A DNA stretch of 64,000 bases, taken from contig NC_088312.1 of the NCBI RefSeq assembly GCF_910592395.1, positions 4,464,001 through 4,528,000 of the forward strand, read 5' to 3'. The notes below the pieces were generated by a model. It was given only the letters and a program-made list of their open reading frames with translations. It ran no database searches and was not told the origin of the DNA. The stretch is from Lineus longissimus. Its lineage: Eukaryota; Nemertea; Pilidiophora; Heteronemertea; Lineidae. The position numbers and the translations under genes were made by a program. Below, piece after piece: positions 11,501-23,180 of the stretch. Every line of letters begins with the position of its first letter. Position 1 is the first letter of the stretch.

Positions 11501-13229
11501 GACCAGGCCAGAAGGTACTAGAATTCAACATCAGGTCATTCTCGGTGGTAGTACCAGCTTCATGGGTCTGCTCAGTCTCTCTCCTTCTCTCTCAATGGTA
11601 TTCCTTCTATACATGTACATGTAGTGTATCTTTTTTCAAATGATAGTTTTCTCAGTAGTTTTGTGGTCCTATAGCCTTACTCCTATAGCCCCCGCGTCAG
11701 TCGAGCTGCCTGCGGGAGTTTCGCGTTTGAAGATAGTGTTTTTTCTTTACCCTTGTTCATCTTTTTCGTTTCCAGTTGGTGAAAAAGATTCCACAACTAC
11801 CGAACAACGACCCCAGAATGCAACGAATTCAATTACAACAGCACCTCAACCAAATGTGTCTTCTTCGGTTGTACCAGAGACAACATTACAGGTATGGAAT
11901 TGGATAAGAATGGGTGTCATGAAAATCTGGGAAAAATTCGAACGAAGGCTTAAGGCAGTGAGACTAATATACATGTGTGATGATAAACGAGTTTTTCCTC
12001 TTGCGCCATTAGATTGATCAACTCAACGCGTGTTATAACGATTTCGTCGTTGTAACTGCTGTTACACACCGCAGAGTGACTGCGGGGTAGGAAGGAACCG
12101 CAGCGAGATAGAGCCGGTGACCCATGAATTGCTTGAGCTCGACTTCAGACTGGAACTAGAGCTTCAGAGAGAATGTGCCCACTTTTGTTCCCAGGACAGC
12201 GTAACCGTAGCCAACTTGGATGACGAGACATTTCCCTGCTAAATTTGGTATAGTTGTCACAACATCACTCATAACGGTTGTTGGTACATTCTAGTTGGTC
12301 CCGACTTGGCCGATCAGCAGTAAAAGCTTTAAAATACTCCTTTCAGAATACCACCCCACTACCAGTTACAACCACGATCAGTTCCGAGCTGTCGTCCCTT
12401 TTAGATAAACTTCTAGGGACGAGTTCGCCACCCGTGGAGACAAAGACGTCAAAAACAGAAGTGATGGTCACAGCTGATAGCAAGAAGACGACCATTTGTA
12501 AGTTGTTTCCTTTTTTCTCTTCTTCTTCGCACTTTTGTGTGTATGAGACTATAGTCTCTCCTGTATGTCCTGTATGTACTGTCTTCTGCATTGTTCTATA
12601 ACATCGTTCAAACAGTTTTTCGAGTAGGTTGTATAATATAATTTTAAAAAATGTTATGTCCGAGGCATGAACGATTGTAGATGGATAATGTACATGCCTA
12701 TATTTTTCACAAACTGCATCCTCTTTTATTGTAATGACTCATGAGTTTCCATGCACATGTCATTTGCTGTTGTTCAATGGTCCTTTACCGCACGACAGCA
12801 GCTGTAGGCGACTGGGCACGTCAAACGTGTCGCCATTTCTACATACAGCATGCGTATTAATGTGGTAAACGTATTTGTAGGTTTCCACAACACTTCCCGT
12901 TTATGCACAGAAAACCGCAGGCAAGAGACATCGGTTAGAAATGACTAGTCCATTGGCGCCAAATTGACAAAAACGTTTTGTATATTTCAGCCATTACCAA
13001 TCAGAATACGACGCCAGTCGAGACGCCCAAGCCGGGGAATGTGTCCGAAGTCCAAGCGGACACGAACCACAGCGGTGTGACTGCAAACGGCTCATTGGTT
13101 GCAGCACTGTCTTTCGGATGCATCTTCTTCTTCGGCGTTGTACTTTTAATTGGGAAACGCTGCTATGACGGCTATCAAAGGCGACACTATTCAAAAGTTG
13201 ACTATTTAGTTAACGGAATGTACAATTGA
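8504..13229 (+). CDS. MANSC domain-containing type I membrane protein with mucin-like stalk (MANSC1-like)
   Basis: Six coding exons join in phase: 8504-8521, 9541-9736, 10018-11514 (donor at 11547 equally possible), 11776-11891, 12347-12497 and 12991-13229, giving about 738 residues. The 18-nt first exon makes a clean signal peptide, MDLLKVLIHLLMSTMAFC; an alternative ATG at 9511 would skip it. The MANSC domain spans about residues 28-110 with its cysteine pattern (EECVDLCC, RCDVALYN, CSLMRCHPLKNC). A Pro/Thr/Ser/Asn-rich stalk of about 580 residues follows, with many N-x-T/S sites. One transmembrane helix (about 692-714) leads to a short tail, RRHYSKVDYLVNGMYN, which resembles the tail of vertebrate MANSC1. 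Membrane mucin-like proteins of this kind have no settled function. AATAAA lies at 13505. Confidence 0.8.
11245..11456 (+). repeat. Coding tandem repeats, N-glycosylation-rich stalk of the MANSC protein
   Basis: About three imperfect 23-25-residue repeats lie within the long stalk exon. The shared core is NATQ-x-P-(A/S)-SN-(E/A)-T followed by NVTVQL. Each unit brings two or three N-x-T sequons, so the juxtamembrane stalk should be densely N- and O-glycosylated. Confidence 0.75.
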
Positions 13230-13504
13230 TGAAACAAAGGAGTAGGTCTGGCACTTAATATTCAGCGTAGGCGCTACAGAGCTAAAGGAAGACTGCAGGG
13301 GGTAGTGGAAAGGTCAACTGGAATCATTAAAGATCTGTTGAACCACGGAACAGCCGACGATACGTCTAATTTTGAAGACTACAATGTACTGGACTAGTAT
13401 TTGCTCATCGCCGCATATGCGTGTCGGCCTGGTCAGGCCGGCACACCCTTCTTCGGTGTCAATTTATATTCGCACCAGAGCTGAAGTTCCTGTTCGTGGC
13501 GTCC

Positions 13505-13510
13505 AATAAA
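13505..13510 (+). promoter_or_regulatory. Polyadenylation signal, MANSC gene
   Basis: A canonical AATAAA lies about 275 nt downstream of the MANSC protein stop codon. Confidence 0.55.
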
Positions 13511-14830
13511 ACACTATGTATGATATATGGAGGCATGTTGGCCAGCTTGGTTTCCGAAGACTGATTGGGTTTGGGGGGGGGGGGGGGTTGATGGGTAAGA
13601 CGATTTTATGCTGGGGAAACGGCAACACGAAGCAACCGAACAACGACAGAACAATCAACACATTGATAACTCGTTATGTCTCCAAATCCGCATGTTACAT
13701 GTATGATTCATTGGAAGATTAACCACTCCGTTCTTGTTCTCCGATCAAATTCTGAACCCGTCTTTTATCGATGAATACAGATAGCAAGGTGTCCAACTCC
13801 ATGTACAGCTATAAATTACATCCATGATTAGCCCATCATGTGTATATGTACAAATATTTGCTACGAGGACAAAAAATGTGTAAGTGAAATGTTGTCAGAA
13901 AGTCCTCATGTGTGAAATAAACGATCGCTCAAATATATATGGATATATATGTGTAAAAAGTTGAGTTGTGTGTTTTGTCGTGCTCAGAGCCGTTAGGAGA
14001 ATCAAAGCAGCTGAGTTCCAAAGTAGGTTTTCCTGTCTTTGACAAATGATGTATGATATACATCGATATTTCAATTGATTTATATGATTTATAGATAATA
14101 AGGCCATCAGAAACCTTGCTGACATCCGGCTGGCCATATATAATAGAAACCCAGCGGTTGTGTCGGCCTCCCTAGACGGGCATGACCGAATGTATCGTGA
14201 CAGTCTCGACGGCTCCTGGTCATTTTCACAGTAGTGGATAGATTAGAGCGTGGCCGCCTCAGCGCCTCCACGCGGGGCCTAATGGTGTTAGGCTAAGTGT
14301 TGTGACACGCTGTACCTTGTACCTAGGATAAATAAATCTCGAGTCGACACGACAGTACTTGCATTTTATTTCATACCTCACCTGACGACGAGGTTACCTA
14401 TAATTAATGGTGGCCAACTAAAGAAAATGCATAAATTTTTCTCGTGTTTTGCGCTGTTTTCAAGAATATCTCTGAGTATATTATTATATATAACAATTTA
14501 TGAGATTGGTAATCAATCTCGCAATGAGTGAATGACAGCAAAGGTGGCAATCTATTCATTTTTTGCTGTTTGACAACGGTGTACTCCATAAACAGAGTGC
14601 GAGTTATATCGTCTAGTGGGATACATTGTTATCAACATTGTGATTGTTGCACTCTGACATGTGTGAACGCGGTTTCCTGTACATATTATTGTGAACACTT
14701 TCTATGGGTGTGTTGACCTTGTCTTATATGAATTTTGAGGGTGAGCCGCAATTTAGTTAATTAGTAGTCATCATGTAGCCTACTTCTGTAGAGGTGTACT
14801 GTTATTGATGCAACCTTTTTTGTTTTTCAG
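13511..14830. other. Intergenic DNA with EXT2 upstream region
   Basis: This 1.3-kb spacer includes a 15-G homopolymer (13573-13587, within the MANSC downstream region), an LTR-like stretch (14159-14408) and the presumed EXT2 promoter or 5' UTR intron. A polypyrimidine-AG acceptor (TGTTTTTCAG, ending 14830) suggests the EXT2 5' UTR is spliced. No gene is seen. Confidence 0.5.
14159..14408 (+). mobile_element. Possible LTR fragment
   Basis: The stretch begins TGTGTCGGCC, is GC-richer than its surroundings, carries an overlapping ATAAATAAAT poly(A)-like signal about 60 nt before its end, and is followed by TGGTGGCCAAC, which resembles a tRNA primer-binding site. No partner LTR or gag/pol is present, so this rests on resemblance only. 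Confidence 0.25.
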
Positions 14831-14928
14831 TATAACATTGTGAAGAATTCGACCCGCTTGGATGTAGCATGAATCCCTTGACTGCCTCGTAGTTAGTGTC
14901 GGTCCTGTCAAAGGGGGACGCCACCACC

Positions 14929-17900
14929 ATGACTGCTACGAGGCATAAACTCACGAGACTGTGGCTAATTCCTCAATTCAGACTTTTCTACATCATCTTA
15001 TTCTGTGCTATCTTGTTGGGCCTCATCGTCGTGGGAATCTTGCAGTTCTGGCCTCTTTCAGCTGATCAAGACCTATCATCAGTTTTCCGCCAAACATTAG
15101 AAAATCCATCCCTCGTAAAAGATGTGACAATCCAGAAAGACAGTCCACGGACAAATTTCATTCAATACGATTGCACTTTTCACACATGCTTTGATGTTTA
15201 TCACTGCGGTTATAATGACGAGAATCAAATCAGCATTTATATCTACCCACTATCCCGTTACATTGACGAAAATGGTGTATCCGTGACACTGCCACTATCT
15301 AAGGAATTCTATGAAATCCTTGAGACTATTGCGGACAGTGGTTATCATACAAATGATCCTGACCAGGCATGTCTGTTCGTTCCGTCGGTGGATCTGCTGA
15401 ATCAGAACAATCTTAGGAAGGAAGAGATTGGCCAAGTATTGGCTAGTCTGCATAGGTAGGGAATTTTGATATTACAGATCTTGTCTAAGTAACAAACATG
15501 TCATATGTAGTGTTGACACATGTATGATGAGCCCCGACTGTCATCAAGTCTAAATAAGCACATTAGGACATGTAGGCCTAGGATTCATTTATTATATTTC
15601 TAATGATTTGATTCAAAATTTATTACAGATGGAACCGTGGTCAAAATCATCTCCTCTTCAACATGCTGCCAGGGAGCCTACCTGACTTTCACACTGCCTT
15701 GGATGTTGACCGGGGCAAGGCTATCTTGGCAGGGGGAGGCTTCTCCACATGGTCCTACAGACGGGGCTATGATATCGCCATACCAGTCTTCAATCCTTTG
15801 GTAGCTGATATTCAGTTACCACACAAGTCATATTTGTAAGTAAAGAAAATTAGCAATATCATGTAAACTATTCTGCTATTTCTCGAAACTACATATATAC
15901 TGTCTTTTCATCGACAAACCACCGGTTCCTAATATTCAGGCCAAACCCACCTTATGATGGTACGTAGAAGAGGATCACAATACACGCATGGTAACCACCA
16001 ATAGCAGTAGACTGTCAACTTGGACAGCAGGTCTAGGTTTTAGTGGGGCTGCTGTATGTTTCGCAGGTGACCTAATAGGGTTGCGTCATTTGTACGGACG
16101 AGTGACACGGCGGAATAATACGGGGTGTCCCACAAAATACTCCATCGGTTTTTAGGGGGTGTTTAATTTCTAAATTTGAGTACCTTAAAAAGTGTAAAAA
16201 AGGCATATCAAGGCTTGTTTGCTAAGTGTAATGGATGATTGCAAGAAAGGAACTTCGAACAACAATGTCTGGTCCATAGTTTGGAATCCGGGAGAATTAC
16301 CTTAGGATTTTAGTTGCGACACCACCTAGGCCTAAAAGGGCAAACACTATTGAGTAATCAGTGAGGTTTCAGGCGTATATAAAGTTTGGGTACTGTCGGA
16401 AACCTCTTCTTGTCTTGCCTACAACTTGTAGAAATATGGATGAGCCACTGCCTAAAAGAAAGCGTAGTTATTCCGTGTCGGAGAAGCTGCGATACCTGCG
16501 AGACTTTGAGGTTGCCATTGGAAATGGCACTGTGCGAACGATGACAGAATTTGCCAACCACCACAACATACCTTTTGAGACGTTTCGCAGGTGGAACCGT
16601 CATGACCTGGAATTGAAGGAGGAGCAGAACCGGGGCAAAGACCGAAAGGTGAAGCAGAGGTTGATTGGTTACTGGCCTGAGGTCGAAGACCAACTAGAAA
16701 TGTGGTTCCGGGATGTTCAGCAAAGACGTCTACCTGTTGTGATCCAGGATGTCCAGGAGAAGGCCGTGCAACTATTCCAGACCTGGTGGGATGCCCTCCC
16801 AGAAGAGCGCCGACAACTCGCCACAGAGGCAAAACCACTAATGCATGATTTCCATGCATCCAACGGCTGGGTGGAACTTTTTATGAAGAGGAAGGACATC
16901 AGCCTGCGAAAAGTCACGAAGAACACTACCACCATTCCAGAAAACGCCGTTGTCCTGCTTCGAAACTTTCGCGATGAAATAACCAACACCATCGAAAATG
17001 TTGGTATACCAATGCGCCTGTTTTTCAACATGGACCAGACTTTCCTCCTTTTTGACCTCCGCCTAATGTACACCCTCAATGAGAAAGGCGGCAAGGCTGT
17101 TGATGTACGAACCTCCAGGAAGAATCCAAAGCTGGGATGTTCTGTTACACTTTGCGTGGCGGCGAATGGCGATAAGATGCGAGCCCGCATCACTTTCCGA
17201 GAAGAGGATTTGTTCGCGCGCTTCGAGCTCTGGAAGAGGTCGAGTTGCCCGAAAACGTTGTGGTCACATCGTCCGCCACGGGATGGGTCAGACAGGAGAC
17301 GATTCACCATTGGCTTGACGAAATCTTCATCCAGTACGTCCATGAGGCCCATGCTGAACAGTTCATACTTTTGGTGGATCAGTTAAGAGTACATCGAACG
17401 GAGAACTTCAGGAATCGTCTCACTGCAGAAGGGGGCAGACTCAACTTTGTACCGGCCGGATGCACACCTTTGGCACAACCCCTGGATGTGACTGTCATCA
17501 GATCCTTCAAATGTCACGCCAGACAAGCATGGAAGTCATGGAAGACCGAAAACACCAACGAAGCAGGCCAGTGTGATCCAATTGGGCTCAGAGATGTTGT
17601 CAACATCGTCAGCCGTGCCTTGGAAGCGATCAGCCCAGAGGTCGTCGAGCATGGATTTGAGAAAGCGTTACACCCACAGAACATAGACGCAGGTCCACAC
17701 CCAGTTCCAGATGACGACGATGACGACGAACAGGGGGTAGAATTCCTCAATCTGCCTGATGGGTTTGAGCCTGAGATAGCAGGGCAGTAAGCAATCGGGT
17801 CAACAGAGACAATCGGCAACCGGACCAGAATAAAAATCCAAAATAATGAATAAAAAAATTAAAAAAACTGAAATGAGAAATAAAAAATAAAAACAATGAA

Positions 17901-18963
17901 TAAAGGCAAAAAAGATGAATAAAGATTGGATGAAAGCCAATCTGAATAAACCTGAATGCATGAAGCGTCGCTGTCTTGAAGTGATGCTGGTAGAGCCCCC
18001 AAAAGGCCTGTGATGCCCACTCCAACGCGTTTTATGTGAGAAAGGGTTAACGTTGATCTATCAAACAGACCCAAACCGCAAAACCGCACTGAAACCGCAA
18101 ACTCGGACCGCAAACCACAATAAACGCGAGCGCTTTGCATATCCTATGTGTCTCGTTAGGCCAATCTGTCCTTCTACTAGGTAACACACCTACTTCATTC
18201 AACTTTCGACCAATGAGTGAAATGGTATTGTGCCCTGTGCTCGCGGTAGGCGTATGCATTAAGCCTAATGAACCGGTTTTACATCAATGAAAAGACAGTA
18301 TTACAGTAGAACCTCTCCATTAAAGACGCTCTTCAAATTCAATTAAGGACAGCAAATTTCAGCCTTTATAGGACTGACAAATGCTGTCTTACTTAAGACT
18401 AAAGAGGTGTGGTATTGTTTTAGTGCTGGCTTGTTCCGCTCACTCTGCTGAACTTATTTCGAAGCTACAGGTCGGCCCAAATATAATTTCTTTTAAATTC
18501 TCTTCCAGAGACAGCAGGAAGTGGCTTGTTGTCTCCTCACAGTTTAATATTCATTCTGAGTATCGGTTTGACTTGAATGTCTTGGAGCGCCAGAATGAGG
18601 AATTATTGGTGCTAGATAGATGTGACAGTGAGATGGAAGGTAACCGGTTCAACTTCACGAAGAGGTGCCATGGTAGTCATGAGTATGACTATCCCCAAGT
18701 TCTCCAGGTGAGGTTTTGTGTATACTGAACTTTTCCACCACTATTTTTTACTGAATTAAGTGGCATTGGTTGACTCTAGAGCCTACTGATCAGCTTGATT
18801 CTATAAGACAGCAATAAGGCCTTGTCTAAAGTTGTGAATGTTAAGTTGTCACCATGCCAGGAAATGGGACTTGATGTTGTCAGGCACATGTTAATTTTGC
18901 TTCTATCATTACATCTTCGCTTTTTGGCTCACCGTAAGGGGAGTCTATACGATAGCGCTGTGT

Positions 18964-19027
<64 letters not shown>

Positions 19028-22000
19028 ATCCTAACAGTGGCACGTTTCTTAACTGCTAGGGCTATGAACTTGAAACTTTGTACACAGAATGCCCTAGGTC
19101 AGCTGACCTCTGACACTGATTTTCGGTCCGATCTGATTCTCTGTTTGGCCACCAGGGGGCCAAATGTCGATATCTAAAAAGTGTGATATCTCGCTTATTA
19201 GTGACTTGTTTTCGATAAAACTTTTGTTGTAGGTACTCATAGCAAATATACATTTTATATTATACGGGTTTTTAATTTGACCTTGTTTTCAAGGTCACAG
19301 AGGTCATATGGCGTAAATTGGCCATTAGAGTGTAAACTATGGCACGTTTCTTAACCACTAAAGCTATGAACTTGAAACTTGGTACATATAACCCCCTATA
19401 TCACATAGCCTCTGGTGCTGAATTTTGGTTTGATCTGATTCTCCACTTTGCCACCAGGGGGCCAAAAGTGGATATCTAAAAAGTGTGATATCTCGCTTAT
19501 AAGTGACTTGTTTTCGATAAAATTTTTATGGTAGGTACTCTTAGGAAGAATACATCACATATCTTACGGGTTTTCAATTTGACCTACTTTTCAAGGTCAC
19601 AGAGGTCATATGGCGTAAATTGGCCGTTAGAGTGTAAACTATGGCACGTTTCTTAACCACTAAAGCTATGAACTTGAAACTTGGTACATATAACCCCCTA
19701 TATCACATAGCCTCTGGTGCTGAATTTCAGTTTGATCTGATTCTCAACTTTGCCACCAGGGGGCCAAAAGTGGATATCTAAAAAGTGTGATATCTCGCTT
19801 ATAAGTGACTTGTTTTCGATAAAATTTTTATGGTAGGTACTCTTAGGAAGAATACATCACATGTCTTACGGGTTTTCAATTTGACCTACTTTTCAAGGTC
19901 ACAGAGGTCATATGGCGTAAATTGGCCGTTAGAGTGTAAACTATGGCACGTTTCTTAACCAGTAAAGCTATGAACTTGAAACTTGGTGCATATAACCCCC
20001 TACATCAGATAACCTTTGATGCCGAATTTTGGCCTGATCTGATTCTTTATTCGGCCACCAGGGGGCCATAATGGAAAAAGGAAGAAGTGCAATATCTTGC
20101 TTATTTGAGTGAATTGTTTTCGATAAAATTTTTATGGCAGGGACTTCTAGCAAGGATACACCACATGTCCTACGATTTTTGGATTTGACCTCCTTTTCTA
20201 GGTCACAGAGGTCAAATGGCGTAAATTGGCCATTAGAGTGTAACTATGGCACGTTTCTTAACTGCTGAAGCTATGAACTTGAAAGTTGGTACATGTAACC
20301 CCCTACATCAGATAATCTCTGACACCGAATTTTGGCCTGATCTGATTCTTGATTTGGCCACCAGGGAGTCAAAACTGAAAAAGTAGGACATGCAATATCT
20401 CGCTTATTAATGACTTTTTTTCGATGAATTTTTTATTGCAGGGACTCTTAGCAATCACACGATATTGATCTTGTTGATGTCATAGACAATTATTGGTTGG
20501 ATCATAAACTTATATATACTGCCCTGTCTTATTACTTGACATCAATACACATCTAAAAAAAGTCTTCATGCCTGATTGTGTTCACCATATTCACCTCTAA
20601 ACTAAGCATGATCCTGCCTACTAAAAGATGTATACGGTGAGCACAATGGCCCCTGGCCGTTTCATTTCTAGGATGCCACATTCTGTTTGATCCTCCGTGG
20701 AGCACGACTTGGTCAGACTGCATTCTCTGATGCTCTCAAGGCAGGCTGTATCCCAGTTGTACTTATTGATGGCTTTGTCATGCCCTTCTCTGAGGTACTA
20801 GACTGGAAAAGGTAGGCAGTAGGAGCAGTGTTAGTTCAAGAACAATCGAAATGCAGTGGACACTGCATGTGTCATACAAGGCACTTACATGAAGGCATAA
20901 CGTATCTTCAGAAAGATACTTGTAATTGGCCTTAATCATTACGGTTCTTATCCCTAGGATCCATATTGAGTCAAATGATGTGCCAAGCGTATGAAGTGGC
21001 AGGAAAGAAGTCAATCAAACTTTGTGCATTGAAATATTGTCCAGCGTTTATTCTGCTTCCCTTTGTAGGGCCTCTATCTCCATCTATGAAGATAACATCC
21101 AAGAAGTAGTCAATATCCTCAAAGCCGTCTCATCAGACCGAGTCCACAACATGAGGAAACAGGTCCAGTTCCTATGGAAACAATACTTCAGCTCGATGAG
21201 GGTCATCACGCTAACGACATTGCGCATTATGAATGACCGTGTGTTCCCGTACGCTGCCAAGAAGTATGAAGATTGGAATGACCCTCCAGATAAGGTGAGG
21301 ATCACTTGAAGTTGCTGTATGTCTTATCAAGATTTGGATACAGTAGACCTGGAAATATTCGCTGCCATTTTATTTCACAGTATTGTTAATTCAATGTTTT
21401 GCCAACTCTGTACTATATTTTCAATCAGATTTTCCCTTTTTTTCTTACAGGCGGGTGTGATGAGTCCTCTCTTCCTTCCCCTTCTCCCACCGAAGGCTTT
21501 TGGCTTTACAGCCGTGGTCCTCACCTATGACCGACTGGAGTCGCTCTTCAAAGCTATCAACAAGTTGGCTAAAGTGCCTAGCCTTGTTAAGGTGCTAGTT
21601 GTATGGAACAATCAAAATAAATCCCCACCTCCAGCTTCAGTTTGGCCTAAAATTGGCAAACCTCTCAAGGTCGTTCAAACACGTCACAATAGGCTAAGCA
21701 ACAGGTAATATTGATTTCAAGTTTCATCATAAAAATCTGATAAGACATGCTATTTGATTTCAGTTCGGTTTTTGTGTTGTACAACTTTGTTTGTCGTCAA
21801 CAATGATCCTGTTTCGAAATTGTTGTTCGAATCACTAGTTTTCATGTGTCTTTTTACAGACTGAAACATCCCAGGCCGTTCTGTCTCCAAAAGATGCTAA
21901 TCATGTTGTCTCTTTCAGGTTTTATCCCTATGATGAGATAGAGACAGAGGCGATCCTTGCTCTAGATGATGATATAGTCATGTTGACCACTGATGAGCTA

Positions 22001-23180
22001 GAGTTTGGCTATGAGGTAAGCTCATGGAAAATCTGTTTTGAGCTTGACTGACTACACATAGTGGTATTGTATGATGCGTTCATTACAGCAGATTTCTGAA
22101 GTTTGTGCCAGTTGTGACATATTGGAGGCAGGACGGAGACTCTTCTTGGATAACATGTTTTCAGCCACTGGTGGCGCAAGCAGCAGTGTCCACTTTTACC
22201 AATCTTCAGGTAACTTGTAAGGTTTTTTACGCATTTTGGGACAATTATGATCCATGTTCTCATCATGACAATCCCAATATCAGCAAAATCATGACAGTCA
22301 CTTCCTTTGCACGATCAGATTGTCTTATCAACGAAAGACTATTTCTATCTTATAGGTGTGGCGGGAGTTTCCCGACCGGCTTGTGGGATTTCCTTCCCGA
22401 CTTCACCTCTGGGACAACACAACGAGAAAATGGAAATATGAATCTGAATGGAGCAGTGAAATATCTATGGTGCTGACTGGGGCTGCTTTTTATCATAAAG
22501 TAAGGTGACATGATAATGTTGATGTTTTTTGCAGTGAAAAATTTGGAACTTTTAAGGTGTAGGCTACAATGTGTTTCAATTAAAACCTCTCATTATGGAC
22601 ACCCTTTGGACCGACCCATTGTCTAGAAACAAGCCATTTGGAACCAAAAGATAGTGTCCCTGAAAGAGAGGTCGTCTTGCCACCAGGTGTTCCCAAAGGG
22701 AGGTTTCACTGTGACCCCTTGATGGATGGTTTTAATATCATCAATGGAATGTATCCATCCTTGCAACGATTGAACACCTTTTATATTTCTTGACAAATCT
22801 TTTAATTATCTCTTTTCTTTCTTCCTCAGTATTACAGTTACATGTACACCAATGCAATGCCAGGGAACATCAAAACATGGGTGGATGACCATATAAACTG
22901 TGAAGATCTTGCAATGAACTTCCTTATCGCAAATGTTACGGGTAAAGCACCGATCAAAGTCACGCCACGCAAGAAATTCAAATGTCCAGAGTGCAAGAAT
23001 ATAGAAATGTTGTCGGCGGATGTGACCCATATGGTGGAACGGACTGAATGTATCAACAGATTTGCCGATGTTTATGGAACTATGCCTCTTAAGACTGTAG
23101 AGTTTCGGGCAGATCCTGTCTTGTACAAGGATAATTTGCCGGGCAAGTTGAAAGAGTTTAATTCTGTTGGAACTCTCTGA
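14929..23180 (+). CDS. EXT2: Exostosin-2, heparan sulfate co-polymerase (GT47/GT64), complete
   Basis: A Golgi type II glycosyltransferase that works with EXT1 to extend heparan sulfate by alternating GlcA and GlcNAc. Nine coding exons join in phase: 14929-15455, 15629-15835, 18509-18707, 20672-20811, 21069-21294, 21451-21704, 21919-22015, 22356-22499 and 22830-23180. They give 714 residues, against 718 in human EXT2. The ATG at 14929 has an ideal context (CCACCATGA). A signal anchor lies at about residues 17-40. The GT47 exostosin region covers about 85-380 ([40 protein letters not shown]). The GT64 domain covers about 450-705, with DDD near 534-536 and the near-invariant [19 protein letters not shown] stretch near the end. 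The gene is intact, although a transposase lies in intron 2 and a satellite-like array in intron 3. The 5' UTR acceptor is at 14830. Confidence 0.97.
16436..17790 (+). pseudogene. pogo/Tigger-like DDE transposase, frameshifted, in EXT2 intron 2
   Basis: This is a Tc1-mariner/pogo superfamily transposase. ATG is at 16436 and the stop at 17788-17790. The N-terminal basic helix-turn-helix ([19 protein letters not shown] through FRRWNRH) is the CENP-B/psq-type DNA-binding part, and a second helical DNA-binding region follows. The DDE triad is visible as Asp in [10 protein letters not shown], Asp in LLVDQLRVH and Asp in [13 protein letters not shown] highly acidic C-terminus ends the ORF. The reading frame shifts once, by -1, near 17197-17212: the upstream frame runs on to 17386, while the downstream homology is in another frame. 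No other stop interrupts it, so the copy is young. It is in the same orientation as EXT2. Terminal inverted repeats could not be placed. Confidence 0.85.
18304..18417. mobile_element. Degenerate pogo-like MITE in EXT2 intron 2
   Basis: It starts CAGTAGAACCTCTCCATTAA next to a TA, typical of pogo/Tigger inverted repeats. The far end reads AAGAGGTGTGGTATTG, an imperfect complement. It lies about 90 nt before EXT2 exon 3. It could be a relic of the same family as the adjacent transposase, but the ends do not prove it. Confidence 0.4.
18965..19028 (+). repeat. (GTC)n microsatellite
   Basis: About 20 nearly perfect GTC/CGT units lie in EXT2 intron 3, directly before the 302-bp tandem array. It is likely hypervariable. 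Confidence 0.95.
19037..20460. repeat. 302-bp tandem array, five units, in EXT2 intron 3
   Basis: The landmark GGCACGTTTCTTAAC recurs at 19039, 19341, 19643, 19945 and 20248, a period of 302-303 bp; the fifth unit is truncated near 20460. Units 2 and 3 are almost identical; units 1, 4 and 5 have diverged. Each unit carries conserved blocks such as GCTATGAACTTGAAA, GCCACCAGGGGGCCA, GATATCTCGCTTAT and AGGTCACAGAGGTCA. No ORF is maintained through the unit. It looks like a satellite-type or transposon-internal tandem repeat that begins at the microsatellite. Confidence 0.92.
22577..22712. mobile_element. pogo-like MITE in EXT2 intron 8
   Basis: A 136-bp non-coding element with inverted ends: the left end AAAACCTCTCATTATGGACA and the right end, which as reverse complement reads CAGTGAAACCTCCCTTTGGG. 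Such ACCTC(C/T)..GGACACC ends belong to non-autonomous pogo/Tigger elements. Confidence 0.6.

Noticed and set aside
16717-17352. 211-codon minus-strand ORF over the transposase
   Set aside because: It is the antisense shadow of a well-recognised DDE transposase on the plus strand.
19037-20460. CRISPR-like or protein-coding interpretation of the 302-bp array
   Set aside because: Units are contiguous without spacers and the genome is eukaryotic; the short minus-strand ORFs in the units are not conserved between units.
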